Positions 7,724 to 17,506 are shown, numbered from the stretch's first letter. The stretch: 34,971 nt of DNA from a bacterium (GCA_016932575.1 JAFGCO010000025.1:1-34971), one strand, 5' to 3'. Numbers and translations are program-made. The notes: generated by a model from the sequence alone, not told the origin.

Positions 7724-9355
7724 TTATTTAATTAAAAGCATTCGCCTGTGTATTTGTCTGCCATTCGACTCCAGTGTGCAGTAATAGGTTCCGGACGGTA
7801 AATCTCCGGCCTGAAATTGATAGGCATAGTCACCGGCATCCAGATATTGATTGACCGGTGTTTTGATTTTTTCACCCAGACAATTATATATGGTCAATTT
7901 TACGTTTCCCGGAACCCGTAATTCAAAACAGATTTGAGTTGACGGATTGAAGGGATTGGGATAATTCTGGTGTAATATTGACCGCTCGGGAATCAGGCCT
8001 GCTTCTGTTTCTACATCCGTGATTACCGAATATGAAAACCGAATGGTATCGGAAACAGCCTCGAAGTGATCCTTATAATATTTGGCGAAAATAAACTTGT
8101 CGGCATCGGACCGAACTGCCTGTGATGACTCGTAATCATCCATAAGCCGATATCCGATGCCGTTTTCAAAAATACCGTCGATCAATGTATCATAATTATA
8201 TCGAATATAACCGCCCTTCAGACTGGATATAATATATAAATTTAATCTTACCAGTCTGGAAGTGACCTGGCCTGACTCATAGGTCAGTATGGGCGCGTGA
8301 GCAGGGGCTGTCTGTAAAACTTTTATCTCTGCAAGTTTAATAAAATCAATATCCGGATCCAGCGAAGTCATGTTTATCCGAACATATCTTGTCTCAATGG
8401 GTTCGATGCTTTCTATTGCGGCATGCTCAGTTTCCGGGTTGTCTGAAGCATCCACAACCGTATTCCAGGATGTATTGTCATCGCTTGTTTCAATTGTATA
8501 GCCGAAATGAACCAACGCCCGGTAGATCAGTTGAAACATATCCACGGATTCGGCAGCGCCCAGATCAATTGTGACCGATTCGCCGCTCTCACCATACCAG
8601 ACTGTATGAATATCGCCATCCACGATATTGTTCAGATTTTCTGCGGACTGCGTGGAAGAGACCGGCTTGTTTAAAGCCAGATTGATATCTTTGAGTGTCT
8701 GCACATCGGGAGCGTCTTCTTCTTTCAAATTCGAATATAATAAAAGCGCAAATTGCCAGCAGCCTTCCACGGTCGGATGAATGCCATCGTAGAAAAGGTG
8801 TTCCTTGCCTGTGAAGAAGGTATGAAAATCGATCATCCTGGTGTTTTTTTCCTGAATGACTTCCTGAATGATGGGAATCATTTCATTCGCGATGGTATCT
8901 CCGCTTATGGCATACTTCGAACTTGTCGCCGGCGGCGGCAGGCATATAATAATTTCAGGGTTGGACGGCAATGAACGGAACGTATCGATCAGGGCAATAT
9001 AATCTGATTTGAATTCGTCCTTGATTATCCAGTTCTGGGGTTTTGAGTCATTTGTTCCTAACATAATCGTGACAATGTCCGGTTCGGAATTCAGGACATC
9101 CGTAAATGCCTGTTGATCCCAGTAAGAGAGATCTCCGTTTTTCAGCAGGGTGGTACCTGAAACGCCAAAATTTTGAACAACATACCCCTCACCCATTAAC
9201 ATTCCAAGCTGAGTCGGATATGCATTCGGATCAAGCCCCGGATATGCCACTTTATACTGAGTGATACTGTTTCCGACACAGGAGATCCGGATTTCATCGG
9301 CCCATGCTGTGATGACAAAACAGAATAGCAATACAATCATGCTCCATTTCTTCAT
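7724..9355 (-). CDS. Secreted SGNH/GDSL esterase with F5/8-type C domain and T9SS sorting domain
   Basis: This is a 543-aa secreted hydrolase. A signal peptide (1-19, ending AWA) is followed by an SGNH hydrolase domain with all four blocks: GNS at 28-30 (Ser30 nucleophile), SG at 66-67, GTND at 100-103 and DGIH at 190-193 (Asp and His of the triad). A discoidin/F5/8 type C-like carbohydrate-binding domain covers about 222-350 (LNKPVSSTQSAENLNNIVDGD, RYVRINMTS). A beta-rich linker leads to a type A C-terminal sorting domain (about 460-543, QNYPNPFNPSTQI and LPSGTYYCTL) that directs export by the type IX system. GGGAG precedes the ATG by about 7 nt. Such enzymes often deacetylate or de-esterify polysaccharides, so it could support glycan use; its substrate is unknown. 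Confidence 0.9.
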   Translation of the reverse strand: MKKWSMIVLLFCFVITAWADEIRISCVGNSITQYKVAYPGLDPNAYPTQLGMLMGEGYVVQNFGVSGTTLLKNGDLSYWDQQAFTDVLNSEPDIVTIMLGTNDSKPQNWIIKDEFKSDYIALIDTFRSLPSNPEIIICLPPPATSSKYAISGDTIANEMIPIIQEVIQEKNTRMIDFHTFFTGKEHLFYDGIHPTVEGCWQFALLLYSNLKEEDAPDVQTLKDINLALNKPVSSTQSAENLNNIVDGDIHTVWYGESGESVTIDLGAAESVDMFQLIYRALVHFGYTIETSDDNTSWNTVVDASDNPETEHAAIESIEPIETRYVRINMTSLDPDIDFIKLAEIKVLQTAPAHAPILTYESGQVTSRLVRLNLYIISSLKGGYIRYNYDTLIDGIFENGIGYRLMDDYESSQAVRSDADKFIFAKYYKDHFEAVSDTIRFSYSVITDVETEAGLIPERSILHQNYPNPFNPSTQICFELRVPGNVKLTIYNCLGEKIKTPVNQYLDAGDYAYQFQAGDLPSGTYYCTLESNGRQIHRRMLLIK

Positions 9356-9682
9356 GATTTTACTCCCTATGATTTAAAATGTATGGGTGTGCCGGCAATA
9401 TCCTTGAATGCATTTTTAACCGGCTGCGAATACTCCTCATTGGATGCGTTCATCCAAATGATGAGATATTTAAGATTATATTTAAAGTCATATTCGTAAA
9501 ATGTTGTTTTCAGCACAGGAAACTCTGGATAAGATCTATACTATAGTATTAATTATTTTCCTCTTATTTCAGTTAATAACCGTTAATTTACCGTGAAAAA
9601 TATGTTATCCGTGATCCGGTGCGCGATTCTCTGATAAATAAAAGATATCAAAGCTTAAAAGAAAGATCACTTATTTATTTAA
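9356..9682. other. Intergenic region, no gene seen
   Basis: This AT-rich gap lies between the esterase and the HAD hydrolase gene, both on the minus strand. I see no coding region or RNA gene. It should hold the esterase promoter; no convincing hexamers or terminator hairpin stand out. Confidence 0.5.
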
Positions 9683-10339
9683 TTAAAACAAATCACGGCT
9701 GACCTCATCAAAGCTGGTAATGATCTCATGAGCGGTATCACCGTAATCCTGCTTATCCGAATTGACAATAATGATTTTTCCGGTGCCTGCATTTTCGGCT
9801 GCTTTGATACCGGCAAAGGAGTCTTCGAAGATGATCGTTTCATCGGGACTGGCGTTTATCCGTTGCATTGCCAGAAGAAAAATATCCGGATTTGGTTTGC
9901 TTCTGAACGACCGGTCATTATAAATGATTTGTTTTGCACTGAACCATTGCTGCAGTTTGAGATGCTGACAATAGAAATCGATATTCATTTTTTCCGATGC
10001 GGTCGCTATTGCCAATGAAATATTTATGGAGGCAAGGTCATTCAGAAAATTCACTGCTCCGGGAGCCAATCTCATTTTATGTTCAAGGCAAATACGCTGA
10101 TAGATGAATTCTTTTTCATTGATCATGGCCTGCATATCCGGTTCAGTCAAATGACGGTGAAAAAGTCCCTGCAGGATGTCCTCATTATTTTTACCGTAAA
10201 TGATAACTCGCTTTTCTTCATCCGAAAGATGAATATGATAGTGATTAAGAAACCTGTCCCAGGCCCGGTTGTGATAGGAGGTATCCCAGTACAGGGTGCC
10301 GTTGAAATCGAAAATGACGCTCTTGTAAGTGGTCATCAT
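9683..10339 (-). CDS. HAD-superfamily hydrolase, beta-phosphoglucomutase-like
   Basis: This 218-aa soluble protein is a HAD subfamily I enzyme with a helical cap. Motif I is IFDFNGTL (nucleophile D11), motif II ATAS (113-115), motif III Lys in RSKPNPD (K148) and motif IV FEDSFAG (E172, D173). The usual second Asp of motif I (DxD, the general acid/base in phosphatases and mutases) is Asn13 here. This variant recurs in the superfamily but makes the exact chemistry uncertain. It follows the PfkB kinase by 45 bp and is probably in the same operon, so a sugar phosphate is a reasonable substrate guess. Start could be either of two adjacent ATGs; no strong ribosome site is visible. Confidence 0.8.
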   Translation of the reverse strand: MMTTYKSVIFDFNGTLYWDTSYHNRAWDRFLNHYHIHLSDEEKRVIIYGKNNEDILQGLFHRHLTEPDMQAMINEKEFIYQRICLEHKMRLAPGAVNFLNDLASINISLAIATASEKMNIDFYCQHLKLQQWFSAKQIIYNDRSFRSKPNPDIFLLAMQRINASPDETIIFEDSFAGIKAAENAGTGKIIIVNSDKQDYGDTAHEIITSFDEVSRDLF

Positions 10340-10384
10340 TTATCCAGAAATTCATTTGTATACAATTATCATACGGATGCTCTG

Positions 10385-11290
10385 TTACTGGTGATATGTA
10401 TCCATAAACGTCAGAATCCCATCCAGATCCGGTGCGTTCAGTGTGTGAGGAACCGTCAGACAGACACAGGCGGCCACTGCCGAGGCGAAATCCACAGTTT
10501 TTTCATCCTTCCATCCTCTGAACAAGCCATACGCGATCCCTCCGCGAAAAGCATCTCCGGCGCCGGTGGTATCCACGGGTTTGATTTGATACGGTTTAAA
10601 TTTGTGAACGGGCTGTCCCTGACGGGCAATCCATAAATTATCGCTGCCGAATGTGAAAATAATCAGCCCTTTGCAATTTTCCTGATATTTCTTAAAAATA
10701 TCCTTCATATTTGCATCCGGATAGGCTTCACCGCGCAGTTCATGAGATATAATTACGGCTTCGGCCTGCTTTGCCAGAGGGCTGTCATACCGGCAATCCA
10801 GGGTGACGAATGGTTTTTTGTGTTTCGCGCACATTTCCGCAGCCAGCAAAGATTCCTGCCTGAAGTAAGGATCCAGAACCACAAATTTTGCATCCCGGAT
10901 GTCCGACTCACAGGGCGAATTCCACTGTTTTTCTCCGGCGTGAAAGCTGGCATAGTTACCGAATACGGTACGCGAGCTTGTATCGGCGATGACGATTTCT
11001 TCAGTGCCGCAATCCGGCTTTTCAGTCAGGCGCGAGATATCGATATTAAAAGGTTCGAGCAGGCGCCGTACCTGGTCTGTCCGGGCCGGATTCAGCCAGT
11101 TGCCGTCCAGTTTGATTTTAATACCCAATTTGGAAAGTATGATCGCAGAATTCACGGCTTCTCCGCCCACAGACGGAAGAGATTGCTTGATCTCTGCGTA
11201 TTCATTGGGATGAGGATATTGAAAGTCTTCTCTGATCAGAAAAACCGTACTGGGTGAAATCATTCCGTAACAGTAAATGTCGTAAGACAC
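10385..11290 (-). CDS. PfkB-family carbohydrate kinase
   Basis: This 301-aa protein belongs to the PfkB/ribokinase family of ATP-dependent sugar or nucleoside kinases. It shows the N-terminal GG motif (VGGEAVNSA, 41-49) and the C-terminal signature DTTGAGDAF (240-248) with the catalytic base Asp246 and the anion hole before it. The start is GTG at 11290, supported by AAGGAG 6 nt upstream; a near ATG lies in another frame. Length is normal. The HAD hydrolase 45 bp downstream suggests a two-gene unit for a phosphorylated sugar. The substrate cannot be told from the sequence, and it does not appear linked to the fucose pathway genes. Confidence 0.85.
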   Translation of the reverse strand: MSYDIYCYGMISPSTVFLIREDFQYPHPNEYAEIKQSLPSVGGEAVNSAIILSKLGIKIKLDGNWLNPARTDQVRRLLEPFNIDISRLTEKPDCGTEEIVIADTSSRTVFGNYASFHAGEKQWNSPCESDIRDAKFVVLDPYFRQESLLAAEMCAKHKKPFVTLDCRYDSPLAKQAEAVIISHELRGEAYPDANMKDIFKKYQENCKGLIIFTFGSDNLWIARQGQPVHKFKPYQIKPVDTTGAGDAFRGGIAYGLFRGWKDEKTVDFASAVAACVCLTVPHTLNAPDLDGILTFMDTYHQ

Positions 11291-11630
11291 ACATTTCTCC
11301 TTTTGATAATTATTATGGGGGATTGTTGAGATTCATGGTGGAAATGCAGGATTCATTCTATTAAAAACCCGGCACAGAATTCAGTGCCCTGAGATGAAGA
11401 CTGGAATGATAATTTTCCAGAAAAAGACAGGCATTTTCTCTTCTCGAATAAACACTTGATTACTGGTTGCTTTAAAATTGGCAGTATGATTTAAGCAATC
11501 TGAAAAATCATACAAAATTATATTGATAAATGCAACTGAATTAGTCAACCATCCGCCATATTATATTTTTATTTGACATTATTCTGTAATTTGTATAAAA
11601 TGGATGATGATAATAAACGAGGAGCGAATG
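11291..11630. other. Intergenic region between divergent genes
   Basis: This AT-rich region separates the minus-strand kinase and the plus-strand TraB/GumN gene. It holds the plus-strand promoter at 11573-11601. I see no gene in it, and no clear minus-strand promoter. Confidence 0.55.
11573..11601 (+). promoter_or_regulatory. Sigma-70-like promoter of the TraB/GumN gene
   Basis: TTGACA (11573-11578) and TAAAAT (11596-11601) are separated by 17 bp. Transcription would begin near 11608, inside the longer ORF's first codons. That supports the downstream start at 11631, which has GAGGAG at 11619-11624. Confidence 0.6.
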
Positions 11631-12524
11631 ATGAATAAAATCGGCAATAGCAGCATTAAAACATGTTTTGGACTATGGTTATTCTGTATTTTAATAGCAC
11701 ACAACTCCCAGACATATGCTCAGGATTACCACTGTCTTTGGAAACTTTCTTCCAGAAAAGGGACACTTTTCTTCCTGGGTTCCGTGCATCTTCTCAGCGA
11801 AGCGGATTATCCGCTCGATCCATGTATTGAAAATGCCTATGAAAATTCCGAGGCAGTGTATTTCGAAGTGAATATGGACAGCGCGTCTTCGATGCGGACG
11901 CAGCAAAAAATCATGATGGCCGGTATGCTGAAAAATCAGACTCTGGCTGATGTGATTTCGGATTCAACGTATCAAATACTGGCCCGTGAATTGGAAAAAT
12001 ATGGTATTCAGATCTCAATGTTGAGCGGATTAAAGCCCTGGATGGTGGCATCAATGCTGACGATGGCCAAACTCAATGCCCTGGGTATTGACCAGCAGTA
12101 CGGTATAGATCAATACTATTATCATAAAGCAAAGCATGATAATAAACGAATCGGCGGAATGGAATCCATCGAGGATCAAATTCGGTGTTTTGACGCGCTG
12201 GATAATGAACTCAAGGACGATATGCTGCTTGAGTCCATTCAGTCCCTCGATGATATTGAATCAGAGTTTTTTCACTTAAAAAACGCCTGGAAAACCGGTC
12301 AGACGGCAGAGATCGATTCTGTGATAAACAGGCATATGAATGAATATCCGGAATTGAAGAAAATTCTGCTGGATGGCCGGAATAACCGATGGATGCAGCG
12401 TGTGGAACGGATGATCGAAAATCAGGAAAAGGCCATGATTGTCGTGGGAACCGGACATCTTGTCGGGGAGGGAAGCCTTATTCATTTGCTGCGGGATCGA
12501 GGGTATAAGGTTCGGCAGATGTGA
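11631..12524 (+). CDS. TraB/GumN family protein
   Basis: This protein of about 297 aa has a signal peptide (KTCFGLWLFCILIAHNSQTYA) and is probably exported to the periplasm. It matches the TraB/GumN family (named from plasmid pheromone shutdown TraB and Xanthomonas GumN). The first motif TLFFLGSVHLL carries the GxxH, an acidic helix follows, LGIDQQYGIDQYY is the mid-region signature, and the C-terminal VVGTGHLVGEGSLIHLL carries the second GxGH. The two GxxH motifs resemble metal-dependent protease or hydrolase sites of the Tiki/EreA-like fold, but activity is unproven. I prefer ATG 11631 over the in-frame ATG at 11604, because of GAGGAG 6 nt upstream and the promoter position. It is monocistronic. 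Confidence 0.85.
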   Translation: MNKIGNSSIKTCFGLWLFCILIAHNSQTYAQDYHCLWKLSSRKGTLFFLGSVHLLSEADYPLDPCIENAYENSEAVYFEVNMDSASSMRTQQKIMMAGMLKNQTLADVISDSTYQILARELEKYGIQISMLSGLKPWMVASMLTMAKLNALGIDQQYGIDQYYYHKAKHDNKRIGGMESIEDQIRCFDALDNELKDDMLLESIQSLDDIESEFFHLKNAWKTGQTAEIDSVINRHMNEYPELKKILLDGRNNRWMQRVERMIENQEKAMIVVGTGHLVGEGSLIHLLRDRGYKVRQM

Positions 12525-12571
12525 GTGCAAAGCAGGTCACGGATCGTGTGCCATGAAACAATAAACAACAA

Positions 12572-14047
12572 TCACTTGTCAAAGATATCCTGATATCGAT
12601 GGCTGGCCTCATCCCAGCGTTCGGTTTTCTGAGGCAGAAACTCTTGCATAGGGAACGCACGGGCGATGAGTGCACGGCCCTGTTCAATGGAGTCCAGTTG
12701 GCCGGCTGCGACCGCCTGGGTGATCACATTACCGAGAGCGGTTGCTTCGACGGGGCCGGCAATTACCGGAATACCGGTCGCGTCGGCTGTAAACTGATTG
12801 AGCATGGCATTTTGAGAACCTCCTCCGACCACATGCAGGATCTCGACGGGTTTCCCCTGAAGATGGTTAATGTCTTCGATCACCTGCCGGTAGCGCAGCG
12901 CGAGACTCTCCAGAATTGAACGGATAAACTGTCCCCGTGTTTCGGGAACCGGTTGATTCGACCGCCGGCAGAATGCCTGGATGGCTTTGACCATATCCGG
13001 CGGGTTCATGAAATCCGGATTATCCACATTAAGCAGGCTTTGAAACGGCGGGCTTTGATCTGCCTCGTTCAGCAGCGATTCATAGGATATGTCCCCGTCT
13101 TTTTGCCACTTCCTGCGGCATTCTTCCACCAGCCACATGCCGGTCACGTTTTTCAGGAACCGGATGGTACTGCGAACACCCCCTTCATTGGTATAATTCC
13201 GTTCCAGTGTGTCCGCGTTGATGAGCGGCGCCTGCAGCTCCACACCCAGCAGCGACCATGTTCCGGAACTGAGATAGGCCCAGGAATTTTTATCAGACGC
13301 AGGCACGGCAGCCACTGCAGCGGCCGTATCATGGGAAGCCGGGGCAATCACCCGCTTGATGGTCAGGCCTGTTTCTTCCCGGATTTCCTGCCTCAAATTA
13401 CCGATTACAGTGCCTGAATCGACAATCTCTGCCATCAGATGCCTTGGTAAATTCAGTTTTTCGAAGATGAGCGCATCCCATTGGCGGGCCTGTGCATTGA
13501 GCAACTGGGATGTGGAGGCGATGGAATATTCGGATCTGCGTTCACCTGTCATCAGAAAATGAAACAGGTCGGGCATGAACAGCAGGGACTCTGCTGCGTC
13601 CAGAACCGGATGCCCGGATTCTACCATACTCAACAGCTGATAGACCGAGTTGAGGGCCATAAATTGTATACCCGTAGCCGAATAAATTTCGGTCCTGGAG
13701 AATTTTTCAAAGGCGATTTCCATCATACCCTGCGACCGGCTGTCCCGATAGCAGTAGGGATTGCACAGGATGACATTATTGCGTCCCACAAATCCGAAAT
13801 CCACACCCCATGTATCCACACCGATCCCGGCAATTTCACGGTGACCGGCGTTTGTAATTTTTGACAAACCGGTTTTGAGTTCGTGAAAAAGCCCCAGAAG
13901 GTCCCACTGATAATGTCCCAGATTCAGGATCTGATGATTCGGAAAGCGATGGATTTCCTTTAGCCGGATGGATCGGTCAATTTCGGCCAGCATGATCCGG
14001 CCGCTCGACGCGCCAAAATCGGCGGCGATGTATTTTTGTGAAGACAT
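12572..14047 (-). CDS. rhaB: Rhamnulokinase (FGGY family)
   Basis: This 491-aa enzyme phosphorylates a ketose at O1 with ATP. It is closer to RhaB than to FucK: the N-terminus has ADFGASSGRIML, followed by the GIGVDTWGVDFGFV, YRDSRSQGM, GIQFMALNSVYQL and MPDLFHFLMTG signatures of rhamnulokinases. The catalytic Asp is in ASHDTAAAV near 237, with YLSSGTWSLLG and HVVGGGSQNAMLNQF (adenosine site) after it. It is the last gene of the BMC array, 224 bp after fucI. With only a fucose isomerase present, it presumably phosphorylates L-fuculose and perhaps L-rhamnulose. AGGGTGA lies just upstream of ATG 14047. The family is certain; the substrate range is inferred. Confidence 0.88.
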   Translation of the reverse strand: MSSQKYIAADFGASSGRIMLAEIDRSIRLKEIHRFPNHQILNLGHYQWDLLGLFHELKTGLSKITNAGHREIAGIGVDTWGVDFGFVGRNNVILCNPYCYRDSRSQGMMEIAFEKFSRTEIYSATGIQFMALNSVYQLLSMVESGHPVLDAAESLLFMPDLFHFLMTGERRSEYSIASTSQLLNAQARQWDALIFEKLNLPRHLMAEIVDSGTVIGNLRQEIREETGLTIKRVIAPASHDTAAAVAAVPASDKNSWAYLSSGTWSLLGVELQAPLINADTLERNYTNEGGVRSTIRFLKNVTGMWLVEECRRKWQKDGDISYESLLNEADQSPPFQSLLNVDNPDFMNPPDMVKAIQAFCRRSNQPVPETRGQFIRSILESLALRYRQVIEDINHLQGKPVEILHVVGGGSQNAMLNQFTADATGIPVIAGPVEATALGNVITQAVAAGQLDSIEQGRALIARAFPMQEFLPQKTERWDEASHRYQDIFDK

Positions 14048-14203
14048 GAAGTCACCCTTGTATTTAAATGAAAGCCGAAAAGGCGCAGAGAAAAAGCCGT
14101 TTTATTCAATAAACAGAGAACCTGTCGGATTTATCAAGACGTCGTTCAGTTTGCGAATCGATTTAATCCTGAGGTCCGTTGCTTCTGTGGATTCAATGAG
14201 ACA

Positions 14204-14251
14204 GGAAAACGGAACCATGATCTGGATGATCATCCGATTCCGTTTTTTTCC
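14204..14251. promoter_or_regulatory. Stem-loop between fucI and rhaB
   Basis: GGAAAACGGAA (14204-14214) can pair with TTCCGTTTTTTTCC (14238-14251), leaving a bulge of three T. The loop contains the 12-bp palindrome GGATGATCATCC. In the minus-strand transcript this lies between the isomerase stop and the kinase start. It could stabilise the upstream mRNA, be a processing site or partly terminate transcription. The structure is read by eye and its role is inferred. Confidence 0.45.
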
Positions 14252-14271
14252 TCAGAATGGGTATCATACAG

Positions 14272-16077
14272 CTATCCGTATAACGGACCGAAATTTTTAC
14301 AGGCCCGATAATCTGCACTTTCCAGGTTTTTTGTGCCAAACCCGTTCCATGCGGATGGCCGGAAGATGCGGTCCTCCGGCACATTGTGCATGTTTACCGG
14401 AATACGCAGCATGGCGGCAAGCGTGATCAGTTTATCCCCGATATGGCCATAACTGATGGCGCCGTGGTTGGCTCCCCAGTTCGCCATGACCTGGTACACA
14501 TCCTTAAATGCGCCCTCACCGGTTAAGATCGGTGCGAACCAGGTGGTCGGCCAGGTGGGGCTTGTCCTGCGGTTCAGCTTTTCATGCACATCTTCAGGAA
14601 GATCGACAGTATGGCCCTCGGCGATTTGGAGGACAGGACCCAGTCCCTTGACGAGATTCACCCGGCACATGGTCACAGGCATGTCGCCCTTAGTTAAAAA
14701 TTGGGAAGAAAAACCACCGCCCCGGAAATATTCCAGTTCTGCCGGGCACCATCGTGTGGCTTTCAGGCAGTTCTCTGCCTCTTCCGGTGTGATTTGCCAG
14801 AACGGTTTCATGGCCGGCTTTCCCTCAAGGGTCTGCTGACCGGTTCCATCCAGTGCTGTGGGTCCAGAATTGATCAGATGAATAATGCCTTGCCGGGCCT
14901 TTCCTGAGAGCTCATGTCCGGTCACACGTTTGACAGCAGCCGGGCTCCAGTAGGTTCTGACATCAGAGAAAATTTGCGCCGTATCTGTCAGCAGGTTCCC
15001 GAACAGCATGGCCACACCGTTCAATGAATCATTTTCAGTGGCTACGATATAGGGCTGTCTTATGCCGTTCCAGTCAAAGGAGGAATTCAGAATGGCTTCC
15101 AGAAAATCTCCATTGGGCCAATGATCTGTCCACTGACGCTGGCCCTGAAAACCCGACGCGAGGGCATTATGCCCCAGGGCTTCTTCACCCCATCCCAGTT
15201 TTTCCAAAACCGGATTGCCCGCCATCAGGTCTCGGGCAATGAGGGCCATTTTAACGATGATTTCCCACTCTTCATCTTTACGTTCGCGAGACGATTGTGT
15301 CTCAGGCTTATTGGTATCTTCTCCTTCCTGACAATTGGCTCTGACCCATTTTAATGCTTTTTCAAATTCATCCGGATCGTAAATGCCTTCTTCCATGCGC
15401 CTGATAAACTCCGACATATCCACATATTCATTCCTCATTCCCAGATAATCCGAGAAAAAATGATCGTCTGTCACAGAACCGGCAATGCCCATTGACACAG
15501 AGCCCATGGACAAATAGGATTTGCCGCGCATTTCTGCAACGGCCAGGCCGGCTTTTGCAAAGGCAAGAATTTTTTTCTGCACATCTTCCGGAAGGGAGGT
15601 ATCATTCATATCCTGTACGTCCCGGCCGTAAATGCCGAATGCGGGCAGCCCTTTTTGTGTATATCCGGCCAGGGCCGCGGCCAGGTAGACTGCACCCGGA
15701 CGTTCGGTACCGTTAAATCCCCAGACAGCTTTAGGCATCAGCGGATCTGAATCCATCACTTCTGTACCGTAACACCAGCAGGGCGTTACGGTCAGTGAAA
15801 CACCCACGCTGTTCCGCTGAAATTTTTCAGCGCAGGCGGCAGCTTCGGCCACGCCGCCGATACAGGTGTCGGCAATCACACATTCCACAGGCAGCCCATT
15901 GACATGACGCAACTGCCCGGTTATTAATTTGGCAGCAGATTTTGCCATATTCATGGTTTGATCTTCGAGGGCTTCACGGACACCCTTCCGGCGTCCGTCA
16001 ATCACCGGCCGGATACCGATTTTCGGCAGGGATCCTCTCAGGCGCTGCATGGGTGGATTTTGTTTCAGGCTGGGCAT
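14272..16077 (-). CDS. fucI: L-fucose isomerase
   Basis: This 601-aa cytoplasmic enzyme converts L-fucose to L-fuculose (family also acts on D-arabinose). Length matches E. coli FucI (591 aa). Residues that line up with the E. coli Mn2+ ligands Glu337, Asp361 and His528 are Glu348 ([10 protein letters not shown]), Asp372 ([12 protein letters not shown]) and His538 (WGANHG). The N-terminal [18 protein letters not shown] and the C-terminal [19 protein letters not shown] are also typical. AGGAG lies 6-7 nt before ATG 16077. It is 19 bp after the larA-like gene and surely co-transcribed. No L-rhamnose isomerase is in the window, so fucose is the substrate best supported by the sequence. Confidence 0.93.
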   Translation of the reverse strand: MPSLKQNPPMQRLRGSLPKIGIRPVIDGRRKGVREALEDQTMNMAKSAAKLITGQLRHVNGLPVECVIADTCIGGVAEAAACAEKFQRNSVGVSLTVTPCWCYGTEVMDSDPLMPKAVWGFNGTERPGAVYLAAALAGYTQKGLPAFGIYGRDVQDMNDTSLPEDVQKKILAFAKAGLAVAEMRGKSYLSMGSVSMGIAGSVTDDHFFSDYLGMRNEYVDMSEFIRRMEEGIYDPDEFEKALKWVRANCQEGEDTNKPETQSSRERKDEEWEIIVKMALIARDLMAGNPVLEKLGWGEEALGHNALASGFQGQRQWTDHWPNGDFLEAILNSSFDWNGIRQPYIVATENDSLNGVAMLFGNLLTDTAQIFSDVRTYWSPAAVKRVTGHELSGKARQGIIHLINSGPTALDGTGQQTLEGKPAMKPFWQITPEEAENCLKATRWCPAELEYFRGGGFSSQFLTKGDMPVTMCRVNLVKGLGPVLQIAEGHTVDLPEDVHEKLNRRTSPTWPTTWFAPILTGEGAFKDVYQVMANWGANHGAISYGHIGDKLITLAAMLRIPVNMHNVPEDRIFRPSAWNGFGTKNLESADYRACKNFGPLYG

Positions 16078-16096
16078 ATTTTACTCCTATTTCATA

Positions 16097-17374
16097 TTAT
16101 GACTGAACGATGACACTGACGCCATCCGGAATGACCGTAATTTTGGCTCTTTCGCCTTTGATTCTGCGGGCCAGATTCAGTGCATCCTCAATCGTAGGTG
16201 CATGATCCATGTGCATGGCTTTAATCATCTTCGGATCACATCTGTCCGTGACCAGTATCACTTTGAACCGATCCAGGATTCTGGCCAGGATCTGATATTC
16301 CCATTGGTCAGGCACAGTTTCATCTCTGGGAATCTGAAGCGCTTTTTCCAGCACTTCTTTTGGATTTTTTGCACTCGCCATGTTTTGAAAAAAAGATTCA
16401 CCTCCGTGTCCGTCACTGCAGGCAGCAGCCATGACAATCACTCCGTCTTCACTGACCGTGGCTTCTGCTGCCGTCATGCCTTTTACAGACTGGTAAATAT
16501 TCTGATCCAGCGGATATCCGCCATTGGTGGTAATCACAATATCCGCAGGCGCACGATCGACCTGGCACAGGCGGCTTAAAAATGTGCATCCTTCATGATG
16601 GGCCTTTTCCATGTCTCCGGCGACAGCATGAATAATTTCCTTCCTGTGATTGAGAATGACATTCAGGATGAATTTTAAATTGACCTGTCGCGCTGCAACC
16701 ATCATATCCCGGTGAATGGGATTGCCTTCCAGAATGCCGGTCCGGGATTTTTCGCATGCAATGAATTCGGAGCAGTGATTGGCAAGTACGGTTTTGTATC
16801 CGGCCACACCGGGAAGCACGCTTTTCCGCCCTCCGGAATAGCCTGCGAAAAAATGGGGTTCGATAAAGCCTTCGGCTATGAGCAGATCGGTCTTTACTGC
16901 CAGCTTGTTGATCCACAGCTCACCTCCCGAGGGCAGCGTACCCACATAAACCAGGGAATCATCATTTCTCGAGTCGTGAATGACAATCCGTTCCTCAGCA
17001 ACGATTTTTTCTCCGAACAGGGCAGTCATTTCCTCCGGCGTGGTTGACCGATGATAGCCGGTGGCGACCAGAATCGTGATTTCAATATCCGGTGCGCTCT
17101 CTCGTATGCGTTCCAGTAAAATCGGCAGTGTCAGCCAGCTGGGCACCGGGCGTGTGTGGTCGCTGGTAATGAGGGTTATTCGTTTTTTATTTGTGAGCAG
17201 AGATTCCAGTGAGACGCTGCCAATGGGATGATCCAGGGCCCTGTGAACAATCTCGGCCTGGCTCAGACCGGAGTTAAAGGTATTGACTCTGGATTCCAGA
17301 GATCCGGCAACCCGGTCATCCGGAATCTCAACGCGGATATGCGATTTGTGATAAGGAAGATTGAAAACAGCCAT
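16097..17374 (-). CDS. larA: LarA-family nickel-dependent lactate racemase
   Basis: This 425-aa protein belongs to the LarA family, which interconverts L- and D-lactate (and related 2-hydroxyacids) with a nickel-pincer nucleotide bound covalently to a Lys. Counting from ATG 17374, the key residues fall at the same numbers as in Lactobacillus plantarum LarA: His108 (VATGYHR), His174 (EPHFFAGYSGGRK), Lys184 and His200 (LANH). DHTRPVP near 72-78 is also conserved. This match supports ATG 17374 over the TTG four codons upstream. The cofactor-making LarB, LarC and LarE are not in the window and must be elsewhere. Sitting between the acetate-kinase-like gene and fucI, it probably racemises the L-lactate made from L-lactaldehyde. 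Other 2-hydroxyacid substrates are possible in this family. Confidence 0.88.
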   Translation of the reverse strand: MAVFNLPYHKSHIRVEIPDDRVAGSLESRVNTFNSGLSQAEIVHRALDHPIGSVSLESLLTNKKRITLITSDHTRPVPSWLTLPILLERIRESAPDIEITILVATGYHRSTTPEEMTALFGEKIVAEERIVIHDSRNDDSLVYVGTLPSGGELWINKLAVKTDLLIAEGFIEPHFFAGYSGGRKSVLPGVAGYKTVLANHCSEFIACEKSRTGILEGNPIHRDMMVAARQVNLKFILNVILNHRKEIIHAVAGDMEKAHHEGCTFLSRLCQVDRAPADIVITTNGGYPLDQNIYQSVKGMTAAEATVSEDGVIVMAAACSDGHGGESFFQNMASAKNPKEVLEKALQIPRDETVPDQWEYQILARILDRFKVILVTDRCDPKMIKAMHMDHAPTIEDALNLARRIKGERAKITVIPDGVSVIVQS

Positions 17375-17506
17375 AGTTGTTCTCAAAAAATAATGAAACC
17401 CAGGAATCTATTTAAAATACAAAATATTTTTAATATCCAAAACCCAAATATTGCCCGATGAAAATTGAATCTTTTTTTAACTTATATCCCGACTGCTGCA
17501 AAGGGA

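Noticed and set aside
13153-13417. Plus-strand ORFs of up to 154 codons antisense to rhaB
   Set aside because: They are shadows of a well-conserved kinase on the other strand, with no initiation signals of their own.
14048-14271. A small gene such as a rhamnose or fucose mutarotase in the fucI-rhaB gap
   Set aside because: No frame in the 224 bp is long enough or resembles a RhaM/FucU protein; a stem-loop occupies part of the gap.
16097-17386. TTG start for LarA at 17386
   Set aside because: ATG 17374 gives residue numbering identical to characterised LarA and the usual length; no ribosome site supports the TTG.
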